Shown: positions 47,169-58,098, counted from the stretch's first letter. The stretch is DNA of 64,000 nucleotides from Flavobacterium sediminis (GCF_003148385.1 NZ_CP029463.1:1364001-1428000), one strand, 5' to 3'. The notes: generated by a model not told the origin, from the sequence alone. Made by a program: numbers and translations.

Positions 47169-49736
47169 TTATCCGCATTTAGACGAACCACAATCTTTAC
47201 AGGTTAAACAACCTTCCTGATACATTAAATGGGTTCCGCCGCAATTGCCGCATTTTTGTCCGCTTGCAGTTGTACCGTCCGGAATATAGCGTTTTAACGC
47301 ACGAGCCACTCCGTTTTTCCAGGTATTGATCGATTCGTTATCTAACTGTAATCCGTTGATTAATTCTACTACATTGTCGATCTCTAATCCGTGACGTAAA
47401 GTTCCCGAAATAAATTTGGCATAATTCCAGAACTCCGGATTAAAGCGGAAGGATAAGCCTTCAATAGTCGTTTTATAGCCTCTGGTATTCACATATTGAA
47501 AATCGTAACGTGAATTTCCTTTGTCATCTCTGTTTTTGATAATAAAACCATCATTTACCCAACGCGGTAGTAAGATTCCATCTTCATCATCGGCCAGACC
47601 GGTAAAGATCTCATACGGCTGACCATCAATTTTTCCGATAAAAGCAATCCATTTTTCTTTATTATTCTGGAAACGAACAACATCAGCTTCAAGAATCTGC
47701 GGACGTTTAGTCGGGAAAACGCGTTTGAATGTTACATCAATATCTTCAACTTCTTTTTCTTTTTTCTCGTCTTTAGCAATTAAAACGCCTGAACGCGAAC
47801 CATCACGATAAACCGTTACGCCTTTACAACCTACTTCCCAAGCTTTCAAATACAGTTGGTTTACCAATTCTTCTGTAGCATCATTCGGAATATTAATGGT
47901 TACCGAAATAGAATGGTCTACCCATTTTTGTATAGCACCCTGCATTTCTACTTTGCTCAACCAATCCACATCGTTTGAAGTGGCTTTATAATAAGGCGAT
48001 TGTTCAATGATCTTATCTAGTTCTTCGTTGGAATAATTTACAGAAGTGTCGATTCCATTCACTTCCATCCATTGTTTGAATTTATGGTGAAAAACAATAT
48101 ATTCTTCCCATGAATCACCTACCTCATCTACAAAATCTACACGAACATCTTTATCATTTGGATTTACTTTTCTTCTTCTTTTATAAACCGGCATAAACAC
48201 AGGCTCAATTCCTGAAGTTGTTTGTGCCATTAACGAAGTTGTACCCGTTGGTGCAATCGTCAATAAAGCAATATTTCTACGACCATACTTTTGCATGTCC
48301 CGGAACAAAGCTTCATCAGCTTCTTTAATTCGTTGTACGAATGGATTATTTACTTCTCTTTGCGCCTCAAAAATGGTAAAAGCGCCACGTTCTTTAGCCA
48401 TTTCTACCGACGAACGATAGGCCGCTAAAGCCAATGTTTTATGAACATCAATTGAAAACGCATTACCTTCTTTACTTCCGTAACGAATTCCCAGAGCCGC
48501 TAACATATCACCTTCTGCTGTGATCCCAACACCGGTTCTGCGGCCTTCTTTTGCTTTTTTACGGATTTCTAACCAAAGGTTACGTTCAGTTCGCTTGATT
48601 TCATCATCTTCCGGATCTTTATCAATTTTAGCTAAAATAGTATCTACTTTCTCTAATTCCAGATCGATGATATCATCCATCATTCTTTGTGCGTAGCCTA
48701 CATGCTCTTTGAATAATTCAAAATCGAAATATGCTTGTTTTGTAAAAGGATTTTTTACATAAGAAAATAAATTAATTGCTAACAAACGACAAGAATCGTA
48801 CGGACACAATGGAATTTCACCACACGGATTTGTAGAAATGGTTTCATATCCTAAATCTGCATAACAATCCGGTAAAGATTCACGAATAATGGTATCCCAA
48901 AATAAAATTCCTGGTTCAGCCGATTGCCAAGCGTTGTGAACAATTTTCTTCCATAAATCTACTGCATTTATTTTTTTGGACACCACCGGACTCGGACTGA
49001 AAGTCGGATATTTTTGGGTATATGCTTCGCCACTTTTTACAGCCCGCATAAAACCGTCGTCAATTCGAACGGAAACATTTGCCCCTGTAATTTTTCCTTG
49101 TTCTAACTTGGCATCAATAAAATCTTCCGCATCTGGATGATTAATGGAAACCGATAACATTAAGGCACCTCGTCTTCCGTCTTGTGCTACTTCCCGTGTT
49201 GAATTAGAATAGCGTTCCATGAAAGGAACTAATCCGGTTGACGTTAACGCAGAATTTTTCACCGGAGAACCTTTAGGACGAACGTGTGACAAGTCGTGTC
49301 CTACTCCACCCCGACGCTTCATAAGTTGCACTTGTTCCTGATCAATTTTCATGATTCCACCGTAAGAATCACTTTGCCCTTTGTTTCCGATCACAAAACA
49401 ATTAGACAATGAAGCCACCTGATATGGATTTCCGATTCCTGTCATCGGGCTTCCTTGCGGAATAATGTAGGTAAAATTTTTAATCAAATCATATACTTTC
49501 GTTTCTGAAAGCGGGTTTGGATATCTGGCTTCTATTCGGGCAATTTCTTTAGCAATCCTATAATGCATATCATCAGGCGATTTTTCATAGACATTACCCT
49601 CTGAATCCTTTAAGGCATATTTATTCAACCAAACTCTGGCTGCTAAATCATCTCCTTTAAAGTACTCTAATGATGCCTGATAGGCTTCCTCATTAGAATA
49701 GATTTGCTTTTTTTGAACTTCTAAATTTGTATCCAT
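47169..49736 (-). CDS. nrdJ: Adenosylcobalamin-dependent (class II) ribonucleotide reductase
   Basis: Reduces ribonucleotides to deoxyribonucleotides using coenzyme B12, with no radical-bearing partner subunit. It has 855 residues. Markers are SLSNCFVIGNKGQSDSYGG (first redox Cys), STNPCGEIPLCPYDSCRLL (the radical-Cys/Glu NPCGE motif), TIAPTGTTSLMAQTTSGIEP, and the C-terminal Cys-rich tail CGNCGGTHLMYQEGC, CKDCGSSKCG that serves as the shuttle or zinc finger. No cobalamin riboswitch was recognised in the 240-base upstream gap, which is very AT-rich and holds repeated GTTTAC motifs. Confidence 0.95.
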   Translation of the reverse strand: MDTNLEVQKKQIYSNEEAYQASLEYFKGDDLAARVWLNKYALKDSEGNVYEKSPDDMHYRIAKEIARIEARYPNPLSETKVYDLIKNFTYIIPQGSPMTGIGNPYQVASLSNCFVIGNKGQSDSYGGIMKIDQEQVQLMKRRGGVGHDLSHVRPKGSPVKNSALTSTGLVPFMERYSNSTREVAQDGRRGALMLSVSINHPDAEDFIDAKLEQGKITGANVSVRIDDGFMRAVKSGEAYTQKYPTFSPSPVVSKKINAVDLWKKIVHNAWQSAEPGILFWDTIIRESLPDCYADLGYETISTNPCGEIPLCPYDSCRLLAINLFSYVKNPFTKQAYFDFELFKEHVGYAQRMMDDIIDLELEKVDTILAKIDKDPEDDEIKRTERNLWLEIRKKAKEGRRTGVGITAEGDMLAALGIRYGSKEGNAFSIDVHKTLALAAYRSSVEMAKERGAFTIFEAQREVNNPFVQRIKEADEALFRDMQKYGRRNIALLTIAPTGTTSLMAQTTSGIEPVFMPVYKRRRKVNPNDKDVRVDFVDEVGDSWEEYIVFHHKFKQWMEVNGIDTSVNYSNEELDKIIEQSPYYKATSNDVDWLSKVEMQGAIQKWVDHSISVTINIPNDATEELVNQLYLKAWEVGCKGVTVYRDGSRSGVLIAKDEKKEKEVEDIDVTFKRVFPTKRPQILEADVVRFQNNKEKWIAFIGKIDGQPYEIFTGLADDEDGILLPRWVNDGFIIKNRDDKGNSRYDFQYVNTRGYKTTIEGLSFRFNPEFWNYAKFISGTLRHGLEIDNVVELINGLQLDNESINTWKNGVARALKRYIPDGTTASGQKCGNCGGTHLMYQEGCLTCKDCGSSKCG

Positions 49737-49976
49737 AACTTCAGATTTTTTAACTCTGTAAAAGTAAAAAATAAAATTTTTAAAAACAGTTAATTTTAAA
49801 AAGTTTACAAATAAAAATAACTAAATTACTGTTTTATAGATGATTAATTTTTTTGAAAATTAAAAAAGTTTACAATTTTTAAAAAACAATAAAATATCAA
49901 ATTTAAAACAGTATCCATTTTTTACAAAGTAAAAACGCTAAAAGAACAGATTAATTGTTTACTCTTTTTGATTTAA

Positions 49977-51353
49977 TTAATTCCCACAACCTCCGCAGCC
50001 TCCTCCACAGGAACTGCCACATGAGCTACCACAAGAACTACCGCAAGAAAAATTATCATGATTAGAGGTAAATGTACTTTGACCTCCCTGAGATTCTAAC
50101 AAATAACTAAATGAAACAGATAATAAAGACGATCCAATTAAAAAATAATTCCATTCCCAACCGTCAAAGTGAGTTCTGTCTTTGGGGATAATTTCTTTTT
50201 CATAATGACCTGAGACTTCTTTTAAGACGTTGTTATATAAGTATTGCAAATAGATGGCACTAATTACGATCAACACAATATTTATCAGCACAATAAAGAA
50301 TATCGGTTTTTCTCTTGTAAAACCAATGAAGGCTCTGGTTAAACCAACAGTCAAAACAATAGAAAGAACCAAAAGATTAACGAAAAACTGTCTTTTGAAA
50401 GACACTGAATTTGACACTGTTGATTTTATGATATCTACAGCGTTTTTCACTTTTAGAAATATAGGCTTTTGTTCTAAGTTTGTTAATAAGTATTCATATC
50501 TCCATGACGTTCTTTCGTTGCAAACATCCATAATCACATTAAATTCTGTTTGCTCATGTTGCTCATACTCTTCTTCAGCTTCAAAACTATTTTCGGACAC
50601 AATTCTCAGATCTCTACTAACAACCAAATTATTCAGATACCCATGAATTACATTTCTAAGACGATTTGTTTTAATGTAGATTAATTCGCTTGCATTCAGA
50701 TTCCGGATAGCAGGATGGGTAAAAAGAACTTTAGCTATTTTTTTTTAGCTTGATACGATTGTAAATTGTCAGTCCTAAAAAACTAATTGTTATTAAAAGG
50801 AGAAAATCAAACAAAAATTCAGGGGTATTAATTCCAATATAGAAATCATATAAATAACGACTGAATAGAAACACTCCTGTTCCCATTATACCAATAGCTA
50901 TTACTACCTGCAAAACCACATTGACCTTTGAAGGCTTAAACGTAAATGAGTCTTCGAATGATTGATCGAACCAAAATTCTTTTGGCTGCTCACCAAAATT
51001 TCTCTCATAAAGTTCTTTTGTTTTGATTACTGCTTTATCAAACTTTTCTTTTTCTTGCGGATTGTGTGTTGAAGGATATGTTCAATTCTTTTTCCTAAAA
51101 TGCTACAAAAATCATTATACGATTGGGTAAAGATCAAATGCTGGTGCCAAACCACATCTACGATCTTTGAAGGTGAAACCATTACATTTTCAACTGCCGC
51201 CAGATACATAAACTTTTTGTATTCCTCTATTGCTTTTAAAGTAAAAAATGCAGTCCAGTTATTTTCAAAAGCTAAACGAGTAATAAATCCGTAACCGGAT
51301 ACCGCCTGATCAAACTCAAAACGTTCAATCGGATCCCAAATCTCATGATTCAT
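49977..51353 (-). pseudogene. Glycine-rich (GRDP/TIGR04222-like) membrane protein, frame broken twice
   Basis: Three frames fit one protein of about 460 residues. The N-terminal GRDP-like domain has EEYKKFMYLAAVENVMVSPS and VDVVWHQHLIFTQSYNDFC. Adding one C after GKRIEHI (plus GG at 51074-51075) gives IPSTHNPQEKEKFDKAV and a membrane pair (VVLQVVIAIGIMGTGVFLF; LLLITISFLGLTIY). A nine-A run (plus T 50738-50746) then needs one base less to enter LNASELIYIKTNRLRNVIHG, two more membrane helices, and a CGSSCGSSCGGGCGGCGN tail. The start is ATG 51353, as a -7 box (TACTTTTG, plus 51375-51382) covers the longer start. Function unknown. Confidence 0.7.
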
Positions 51354-51460
51354 ATAGACAATTTTCCTTTTTTTCAAAAGTAAAAAAATTAGTCTCTTTT
51401 ATGTATCAGAAATTTGCTTTTTATCCTAGACTTAAAAAAGAACTTAACTTATTTTTAAGG

Positions 51461-51489
51461 TTTGCTATGGTAAAATCAGCTTAAATTTG
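51461..51489 (+). promoter_or_regulatory. Promoter of the MFS gene
   Basis: TTTG (51461-51464), 17 bases, TAAATTTG (51482-51489); the ATG follows at 51516. Confidence 0.5.
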
Positions 51490-51515
51490 CACTTTTAAAA
51501 TCCTTTTTCTATAAC

Positions 51516-52716
51516 ATGTTCCCCAAAACACTTTTACCTTTGTCGTTTAACAACCCTAAATTGCAAATCGTCAGTTTTGTTTCACTGACTTTCTGGGTTA
51601 TTTGTGCATAGGTCTTCCTTTAGCAGTTTTACCCGTTTACATCCATAAAACACTTGGATTTAGCGAAATTATTGCAGGGGTTATCATAAGCTTGCAATAT
51701 GTTACTACTTTTTTAGTAAGAGGAATTGCTGGTAAAATTGTAGATACCAAAGGCCCTAAACTAGCAGTTATTATCAGTATGAGCAATTTTTTACTCAGTG
51801 GTATCTTACTGTTCATTGCTTTTCATTACGAAGAAAACCGAATGTTAAGTTTAACTCTTTTAGCCATTACTCGATTAATCACCGGATGTGCTGAAGGTAT
51901 GGTAGGAGCAAGCCCTATCAACTGGGCCATGTTAGTTGTAGGCGACCAACATACGGCAACAGCTATCTCATACAACGGAATTGCCAGTTATGGTGCTTTA
52001 GCCTTAGGCGCTCCTCTCGGGGTTATTATCAGTAAAAATTTCGGAATAACTACAATTTCGATCTGCATCTCGATTGTGGCCTTATTAGGATTGATGTATA
52101 CGCTTTTTCAGAAATCTGTCGTAGGAAATTCTAAATCAGAACCTATTCCCTTTTTAAAAGTCTTAGGTTTGGTTACTCCTTACGGAATCTGTCTAAGTCT
52201 GGCCGGATTAGGATTCGGGGATTGTCAAATTTTATTACATTATACTATGACTATTTTAACTGGACGAATGCCGCTTTATGTTTGAGTATTTTTAGCGCCT
52301 TATTTATCCTTGGTCGCGTATTTTTTGCGAATCAGATCACTATTCGTGGCGGATTAAAAGTATCTCTGATTTGTCTAATCACCGAAACGATAGGCTTGCT
52401 CCTCTTATTTTTAGCTACGAATCCTGGTTTTGCTCTGGTAGGTGCTGCAATAACCGGCTTAGGATTTTCTCTTATTTTCCCGGCCTTAGGTGTTGAAGCC
52501 GTTCGGCTGGCACCACCTTCAAATGCGGGAGCAGCACTGGCATGCTATGGTCTTTTTATTGATCTTTCTCTAGGTGCTACCGGTCCTCTGGAAGGAACAG
52601 TGATCAACCTCTTCGGAATGAAATATTTATTCTTGTTCTGCGCTATTATGGTCGCTATAAGTATTTTTATCGTATTGAAATTAACAAACAAAAAACTTAA
52701 AAAAGAACGTATTTAA
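51516..52716 (+). pseudogene. MFS transporter (YhhS-like), frame broken twice by missing G
   Basis: A twelve-helix major-facilitator protein, about 400 residues once repaired. The ATG at 51516 opens MFPKTLLPLSF and stops after FWVICA; one G added at 51595-51597 gives LTFWGYLCIGLPLAVLPVY and joins the main frame. That frame shifts again at 52217-52220; one more G gives GLGFGGLSNFITLYYDYFNW. The family loop GIAGKIVDTKGPKLAV between helices 2 and 3 and the motif TRLITGCAEGMVGASPINW are intact. The substrate is unknown; YhhS relatives export arabinose-like sugars or drugs. It overlaps the batE stop region by 4 bases, converging. Confidence 0.82.
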
Positions 52717-53476
52717 GGTTTTAGCTCTTTAATTGCATCTTTTTTGATCCAACCTTCCGTTTTATCCGTCAACTGAATTCGTTTCCAGTTATCTAATGTT
52801 TCTTTTACGAATACTTTAGTACCTTCGTGAAGTTCAAAAGCATTTTCGGCACTATTTTTAGGTTCTGATTTCACGAAAACACTTTCTGCAAAAACAATAG
52901 CCGGTCTAATTTTTCTATCAAAACGTTTTTGCAAAAACGCAGAAAGCACTGCCATTCCGAGAAGTCCTAAAACAACAAACATCCCCACAAAGAATGTTCG
53001 TTTTACATTGGTAATCGCTGAAAAATAATAGCCTACAAAAAACAATAAAAAAACTATGGAACAAACAACTGCAAACCAAGCCCAACTGTTATACGTAAGC
53101 AATGAAGTAAAATTATAGACCCATTTTGAGAACCCAACTTCCGGTACTACTTTGATGTCGTCTATAGCCCGCTTTTGAGCAAAATGTAAATTAGTCTCTA
53201 TGGTTTCGTCATTAGGCTTTACTAATAGTGCTTTTTCGTAATTATAAACAGAAGGTGCTATTTCCCCAATTTATAATAACAATTCCCCAGATTGTAATAC
53301 AGTTCCGCTGAAGCAACTTTCTGCTTTTCTAAAATCGATTCGTATTGCTCTGCTGCCGCTTGGTATTGTTCTTTCCGGTAATTTTCATTGGCTTTTTCAA
53401 AAATTACTTGTGCCGCATCTTGAGCCAAAACTATATTGGAAATAAAAAATACGATATAAACGATTACTTTGTTCAT
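52713..53476 (-). pseudogene. batE: BatE-like TPR/SH3 protein, frame broken by one missing G
   Basis: Last gene of the bat aerotolerance operon. Signal peptide MNKVIVYIVFFISNIVLAQ, then TPR repeats (KANENYRKEQYQAAAEQYES; AELYYNLGNCYYKLG). The frame stops at LGK; one G added to the four-base run (plus CCCC 53264-53267) gives KLGEIAPSVYNYEKALL and stays open through two membrane helices (WFAVVCSIVFLLFFVGYYFSA) and a C-terminal bacterial SH3 domain (FELHEGTKVFVKETLDNWKR). About 254 residues in total. BatE proteins are envelope-associated partners of the Bat VWA proteins. The break is probably an artefact, as in batD. Confidence 0.85.
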
Positions 53477-53479
53477 GAC

Positions 53480-55236
53480 CTATAATTGTTTTTCCAGTTC
53501 CGAAATTAAACTTACTGCTTTATCGTAATCTTTTTGCATAGCTACATCTGAAGATGGTGTATAACGAGCAAATTCGCAATCGTTCATCAATTGGATAAAG
53601 TCAGAAACCGTATTGGTATTCGCATTTCTGTCCAACAATAATTCCTGAATGTTCTCTTTACTCATTTCAGATGTTTCTAAATGTAATTTAGCTTTTAAGA
53701 AATTATGCAAAGTCTTCTCCATTGCCATATAGAACGACACCTTGCTCTTCATTTGTTTCTTAGCTTCAGAAAGGTATTTTTTAGCTAATTTGTTGTTTCT
53801 TCTGATTCTGTTTCCTACTACATCAGCATCTATGGCTTCTTTTTTCTTTCTGCCTAATATGATAAACGGAATTAAAGCAAAAGGCAAAAGCAGATACAGG
53901 TAATAACGTGTTGTTCCGAAAAAGTCTTCTTTAACTAATGGTGTAAAAACTGTGTTTAATTTTATAAACTGGAATGTATTGTTTTTTACCACTTCTTGCT
54001 TAGCAACAGCGGCATTGTTTCCTCCGGCAGTATTTTCTGCTCCCTGTGTTACATTGATATCAACTTCTTTTGAAGTAATGGTTTTATATTTCTGTGTGTC
54101 CAAATCAAAATAGGAGAAAGAGATCGGTTTAATCGTATATTTCCCTTTGTATTGTGGCACAATGGTGTATGTGTCCGAGATCTTTCCGGTCATACCACTC
54201 AAAGGGGTATTGACATTTTCCTGATGTTGCGGTTCAAACGCTTCAAACGCACTAGGAAACTCCGGTTTCGGCAAATTGAATAATTTTAAGTTACCGTTAC
54301 CCGTAACACTAATCTCGAGATCAAGCGATTCTCCGCTTTTTAATTCATTTTTAGACGGTTTCACCTGAAAATCAAAACTCCCTACCGCTCCTGTAAAATC
54401 AGCCGGTTTTCCGTCTTCCGGCAATGGTTTTACCGTAATACTTTTGGCTCCTGCCGAAACAGTTTTAGAGGTCGTTTCATAATCCATCATTTCAAAGAAA
54501 CCACCCATCCTCTTCCGAACCGGAACGTCTACATCCAGCTCTATTTTTAAAGGTTCTAATTGTTTCACTCCGGTTTCTTGCGGATACAACAGTACTTTTC
54601 TCCATACTACCATAGCATAATCCTGCCCGTTGTACGTTCCCTGAACAGCCCGTAACTTGTCGATATCTATATGCTGACTCCAGAAACCGTTGTATTTAGG
54701 ATTTTCTATTTCGCGAACATTCCGAACTGAAAAGCGCGGATCAAAATAGAGTTTGTAAACTACCGTAATAGGCTCATTCAAATAAGGATTTCCTTTAGAC
54801 ACTTCGGCTACAAGATGAATACCTTCTCCTGCCTTGTAATCAGGACTATTAGGGTCTTTCGGTAATTCAACTGCATTTGTAACCTTCACTTTAACCGGTT
54901 GGGTTTTGTAGACCTCTCCCCGTATTCAATGGTCGCCGATTTGATTGTCAACGTTCCTTTTTGCTTAGGTTGCAACACAAAAGAATAACTTCGGTTAAAA
55001 GATTTTACTCCGTTTACCCAGGAAAAATTAGTGGACTGAAACGGACCGCCTACAACATTAAAACCATCAAAAGAAGGCGCTTGAAAATTATCGCCATCCT
55101 GATTAATAGAAAAAGTAACCTGAAGTTTTTCATTTAATCCAAGGGAGGACTTACTCAGTTTAGCCTCAAATTTCGCTTCTTGGGCTAAGGCTGTCATTTG
55201 AAATAAAATCAATATGTAAAATAGCAGTTTTTTCAT
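53480..55236 (-). pseudogene. batD: BatD-like protein, frame broken by one missing G
   Basis: A periplasm-facing, Ig-like multi-domain protein with a C-terminal membrane anchor, part of the Bat complex. From ATG 55236 (MKKLLFYILILFQMTALAQ) the first frame reaches TIEYGERSTK and stops. One G added to the run at plus 54918-54921 gives IEYGGEVYKTQPVKVKV and continues in the long frame: IHLVAEVSKGNPYLNEPITV, KNELKSGESLDLEISVTGNG, and the membrane segment YYLYLLLPFALIPFIILG, with a cytosolic helical tail. About 584 residues. The start lies 1 base after the batC stop. Confidence 0.88.
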
Positions 55237-55237
55237 T

Positions 55238-56053
55238 TTACCAATCTTTGTCATTTGCAGCAGGCTGAGCCTTTACTTTCTTAGCATTGATCTTATCCTG
55301 AATTTTCTTTTCGGCGTTATTTACCGCTTCTAAAAGGTTTTCAATTTGTTGTTTATTAGCTCCGGAAGGTTTAGGTTGTGGATTATTTTGCTCCTCCTCT
55401 TTGTCCTTGCCGTCACCTTTGTCCTTTTTATCGTCGCCTTTATCACTATTATCTTTTTGATCTCCTTTATCCTGATCGTTTTTATCCTTGTTGTCGCCCT
55501 TATCTTTGTTGTCTTTGTTGTCTTTGTTGTCGCCTTGCTCTTTGTTTTGCTGATTCTGCTGGTTTTGCTGATCTTTATTGTTATCCCCGCCGTTTTTATC
55601 TTTATTGTTATCTCCTTGCGACGGGTTATCTTTTAATTTTTGTTTGGCCAACGCATAATTGTAACGTGTTTCTTCGTCATAAGGATTATTTCGCAACGCA
55701 TTTTTATAGGCTTCAACAGCAGCCTGATAATTCTCTTCTTTCATAAAGGCATTCCCAAGATTATGAAATGCTTTATGTTTTTGTTCCTTTGTTTTAGCCG
55801 TTTCGACTGCATTATAGAATTTATATTTGGCTTCGCCGGGATTATTCTGACGATAAATACTATTCCCGAGATTGTACTCAGCAACGGCTTTTTTATCAGC
55901 ATTATTAGATTGCGAGACTCTAAAATCAACCTCAGCATCAATGTATTTTTTCTGGTCAAATGCTACTGTACCGTCATAGAGGTTTTGGTCTTTGTTTTGT
56001 GCAAAGATGATTGATGATACAAAAACCGTTAAAGCTACTATAATCCTTTCCAT
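55238..56053 (-). CDS. batC: BatC-like TPR protein with low-complexity tail
   Basis: A 271-residue exported TPR protein. Signal peptide MERIIVALTVFVSSIIFAQ, then three to four TPR units (VAEYNLGNSIYRQNNPGEAK; AFHNLGNAFMKEENYQAAVE; YKNALRNNPYDEETRYNYAL). A long stretch (residues about 145-225) is made almost only of D, K, N, Q and G, probably disordered. A short helix (QQIENLLEAVNNAEKKIQDK) ends it. It lies directly after batB. The tail encodes a hydrophobic shadow ORF on the other strand that should not be mistaken for a gene. Confidence 0.9.
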   Translation of the reverse strand: MERIIVALTVFVSSIIFAQNKDQNLYDGTVAFDQKKYIDAEVDFRVSQSNNADKKAVAEYNLGNSIYRQNNPGEAKYKFYNAVETAKTKEQKHKAFHNLGNAFMKEENYQAAVEAYKNALRNNPYDEETRYNYALAKQKLKDNPSQGDNNKDKNGGDNNKDQQNQQNQQNKEQGDNKDNKDNKDKGDNKDKNDQDKGDQKDNSDKGDDKKDKGDGKDKEEEQNNPQPKPSGANKQQIENLLEAVNNAEKKIQDKINAKKVKAQPAANDKDW

Positions 56054-56054
56054 A

Positions 56055-57086
56055 CTATCTTTCGTTAAATAAATTCAATTTTTGCAACCATTTTGTTTTG
56101 CGTTCCAAAAAGAAAATATCTAATAATAACAGGACAAATGCTATTCCTACAAACCATTGGTATTGTGTTTGGTATTCAGCTATTTGTTGTGTTTCAAATT
56201 CAGTTTTTTCAATATTGTCTAAAGCATTTTTGATTTGCTCTACTACTTCTTTGGTTGAATTCCCCGGAATATAGCCTCCGTCTGCATTTTCTGCAATAGT
56301 TTCGAGTGTTTCCGGATGCATCTGAGTAATTACAGTCTCTCCGTTGCTATCTTTCTTATATTCTTCAACCCGACCGTTTCGATCTTTAATAGGTATAGGA
56401 CCTCCTTTTTCAGTTCCTACTCCGATCGTAATGATCTTAATTCCTTTTTCTTTGGCTATTTCACTCGCCTGATCGGCTCCGTCACCATGATCTTCTCCGT
56501 CAGAAACTAAAATAATCAGTTTACTGGTGTCAACAGCATCAAAGTAATTTGTTGCCATATTGATCGCATCATTCAGAGCTGTTCCTTGCGATGAAACCAT
56601 ATCGGTATTCATGTTCTGAAGATACATTTTTGCAATACTATAATCCGTTGTCATGGGTAAAACCGGATATGCACTTCCCGCATAACCTACAATACCAATC
56701 CTGTCACTCCCTAAACTATTGATGATCTGACTGATTAGCTGTTTTGATTTTTCAAGACGATTAGGAGCCACATCTTCAGCCAGCATACTTTTGGACACGT
56801 CCAAAGCAAAAACAATATCAATTCCCTGACGTTTTACCGTTTCCATTTTGGTTCCTATTTTAGGATTTACCAAAGCAATAATCAAAGCTACAAGTACTAA
56901 TGCTAGCGTAACAAATTTCAGAATCGGTTTAAAAACGGAGCTATCGGGTGCTAATTGTTTTAACAGTTCATCATCGGCAAATTCACGACGTTTTTTTCTT
57001 CCCCAGAACAACTGAAGCATGAACAAAACGGTCACCAATGCCAGTAACACTAAAAAATATAAATATTTTGGTTCTTCTAATTGCAT
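56055..57086 (-). CDS. batB: BatB-like von Willebrand factor A membrane protein
   Basis: A 343-residue protein with two N-terminal membrane helices (YLYFLVLLALVTVLFMLQLFW and a second near residue 56), a VWA domain with the MIDAS motif DIVFALDVSKSMLAEDV (DxSxS; near residue 90), and the later LIILVSDGEDHGDG Asp, then a C-terminal helix (FVGIAFVLLLLDIFFL). The membrane-tethered VWA domain faces the periplasm. It follows batA after 4 bases. In Bacteroides the bat operon contributes to aerotolerance. Confidence 0.94.
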   Translation of the reverse strand: MQLEEPKYLYFLVLLALVTVLFMLQLFWGRKKRREFADDELLKQLAPDSSVFKPILKFVTLALVLVALIIALVNPKIGTKMETVKRQGIDIVFALDVSKSMLAEDVAPNRLEKSKQLISQIINSLGSDRIGIVGYAGSAYPVLPMTTDYSIAKMYLQNMNTDMVSSQGTALNDAINMATNYFDAVDTSKLIILVSDGEDHGDGADQASEIAKEKGIKIITIGVGTEKGGPIPIKDRNGRVEEYKKDSNGETVITQMHPETLETIAENADGGYIPGNSTKEVVEQIKNALDNIEKTEFETQQIAEYQTQYQWFVGIAFVLLLLDIFFLERKTKWLQKLNLFNER

Positions 57087-57090
57087 AATT

Positions 57091-58098
57091 TTATAAGAAA
57101 CCTCTAAAAACGGTGTTTTTTAATAACATTTCTAATCCTAACAGGATCAAAGCAAAAAGCACATAGGGTTTAAATTTTTCATCGTAATTGAAATATTTTT
57201 TTTCTTCAACCTCTGTAGTTTCCAACTTATTGATCTCTGTATAAATTTCTTCTAATTTTTTATTACTGGTTGCTCTGAAATATTTTCCTTCAGTAGTTTT
57301 TGCAATCTCTTTCATCAGATTCTCATCGATTTCAACAGGCATGTTCCGGAATAAGAACTGTCCGTTTCTCGGATCCTTTGCATAAGGGAAAGGCGCTGTT
57401 CCATTAGTCCCTATACCAATGGTATATACTTTTATTCCATACTCCTTAGCAATATCTGCCGCCATTCGCGGATCTATAGTTCCGGCATTGTTTACTCCGT
57501 CTGTTAAAAGGATAATGATTCTGCTTTTTGCCTTGCTGTCTTTCAAACGATTGATAGCCGTAGCCAAACCTACACCAATACCTGTTCCGTCAGCTAAAAC
57601 CGTATCGTCATATTCAATGGTATTTAATGATTGTTGCACCATTGCTTTGTCTGATGTTACCGGAGTTCTGGTATAACTTTCTCCGGCATAGACCACTAAA
57701 CCGATTCGGTCATTTATCCGGTCTTCAATAAATTTTGAAGCTACTCTTTTTAACGCTTCTAAACGGTTTGGTTTTAAATCTCTGGCCAGCATACTTCCGG
57801 AAACGTCAATTGCCATTACAATATCAATTCCTTTAGTTACTCTTGATTTTGCCGAAACATCCACGCTTCTTGGCCGTGCTAAAGCAACAATGATAGCGCT
57901 CAGCGCCAGCAACCTCATCACTAATAAAAGCGGTCTAAGTTTGGCTAAAAGTGTACCGCTATTTTGAAAAGGTCGGATTGAACTTATCTTTAACGTTGCG
58001 GTTTGTTCTTTTCGTTTAAAAAAATACCAGGCTATTGCTAATGGCAAAGCCAAAAACAACCAAAAGAACTCCGGATGTAAAAACGTTACATTAGTCAT
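57091..58098 (-). CDS. batA: BatA-like von Willebrand factor A membrane protein
   Basis: A 335-residue paralogue of BatB. N-terminal membrane anchor (FLHPEFFWLFLALPLAIAWYF), second helix LLLVMRLLALSAIIVALARPR, MIDAS motif DIVMAIDVSGSMLARDLKPNR (in part) near residue 91, and IIILLTDGVNNAGTIDPR near 190. It ends with a membrane helix (PYVLFALILLGLEMLL). It overlaps the preceding gene by 8 bases and batB follows after 4 bases, so these are tightly coupled. Confidence 0.94.
   Translation of the reverse strand: MTNVTFLHPEFFWLFLALPLAIAWYFFKRKEQTATLKISSIRPFQNSGTLLAKLRPLLLVMRLLALSAIIVALARPRSVDVSAKSRVTKGIDIVMAIDVSGSMLARDLKPNRLEALKRVASKFIEDRINDRIGLVVYAGESYTRTPVTSDKAMVQQSLNTIEYDDTVLADGTGIGVGLATAINRLKDSKAKSRIIILLTDGVNNAGTIDPRMAADIAKEYGIKVYTIGIGTNGTAPFPYAKDPRNGQFLFRNMPVEIDENLMKEIAKTTEGKYFRATSNKKLEEIYTEINKLETTEVEEKKYFNYDEKFKPYVLFALILLGLEMLLKNTVFRGFL

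Noticed and set aside
49737..49976. Possible cobalamin riboswitch in front of the B12-dependent reductase
   Set aside because: The gap is almost pure A/T; no B12-box-like GC-rich core is visible.
55346..55746. Long, very hydrophobic plus-strand ORFs opposite batC
   Set aside because: They are the antisense reading of the D/K/N/Q-rich codons of the BatC tail, which turn into V/L/F/I codons; no promoter or family match.
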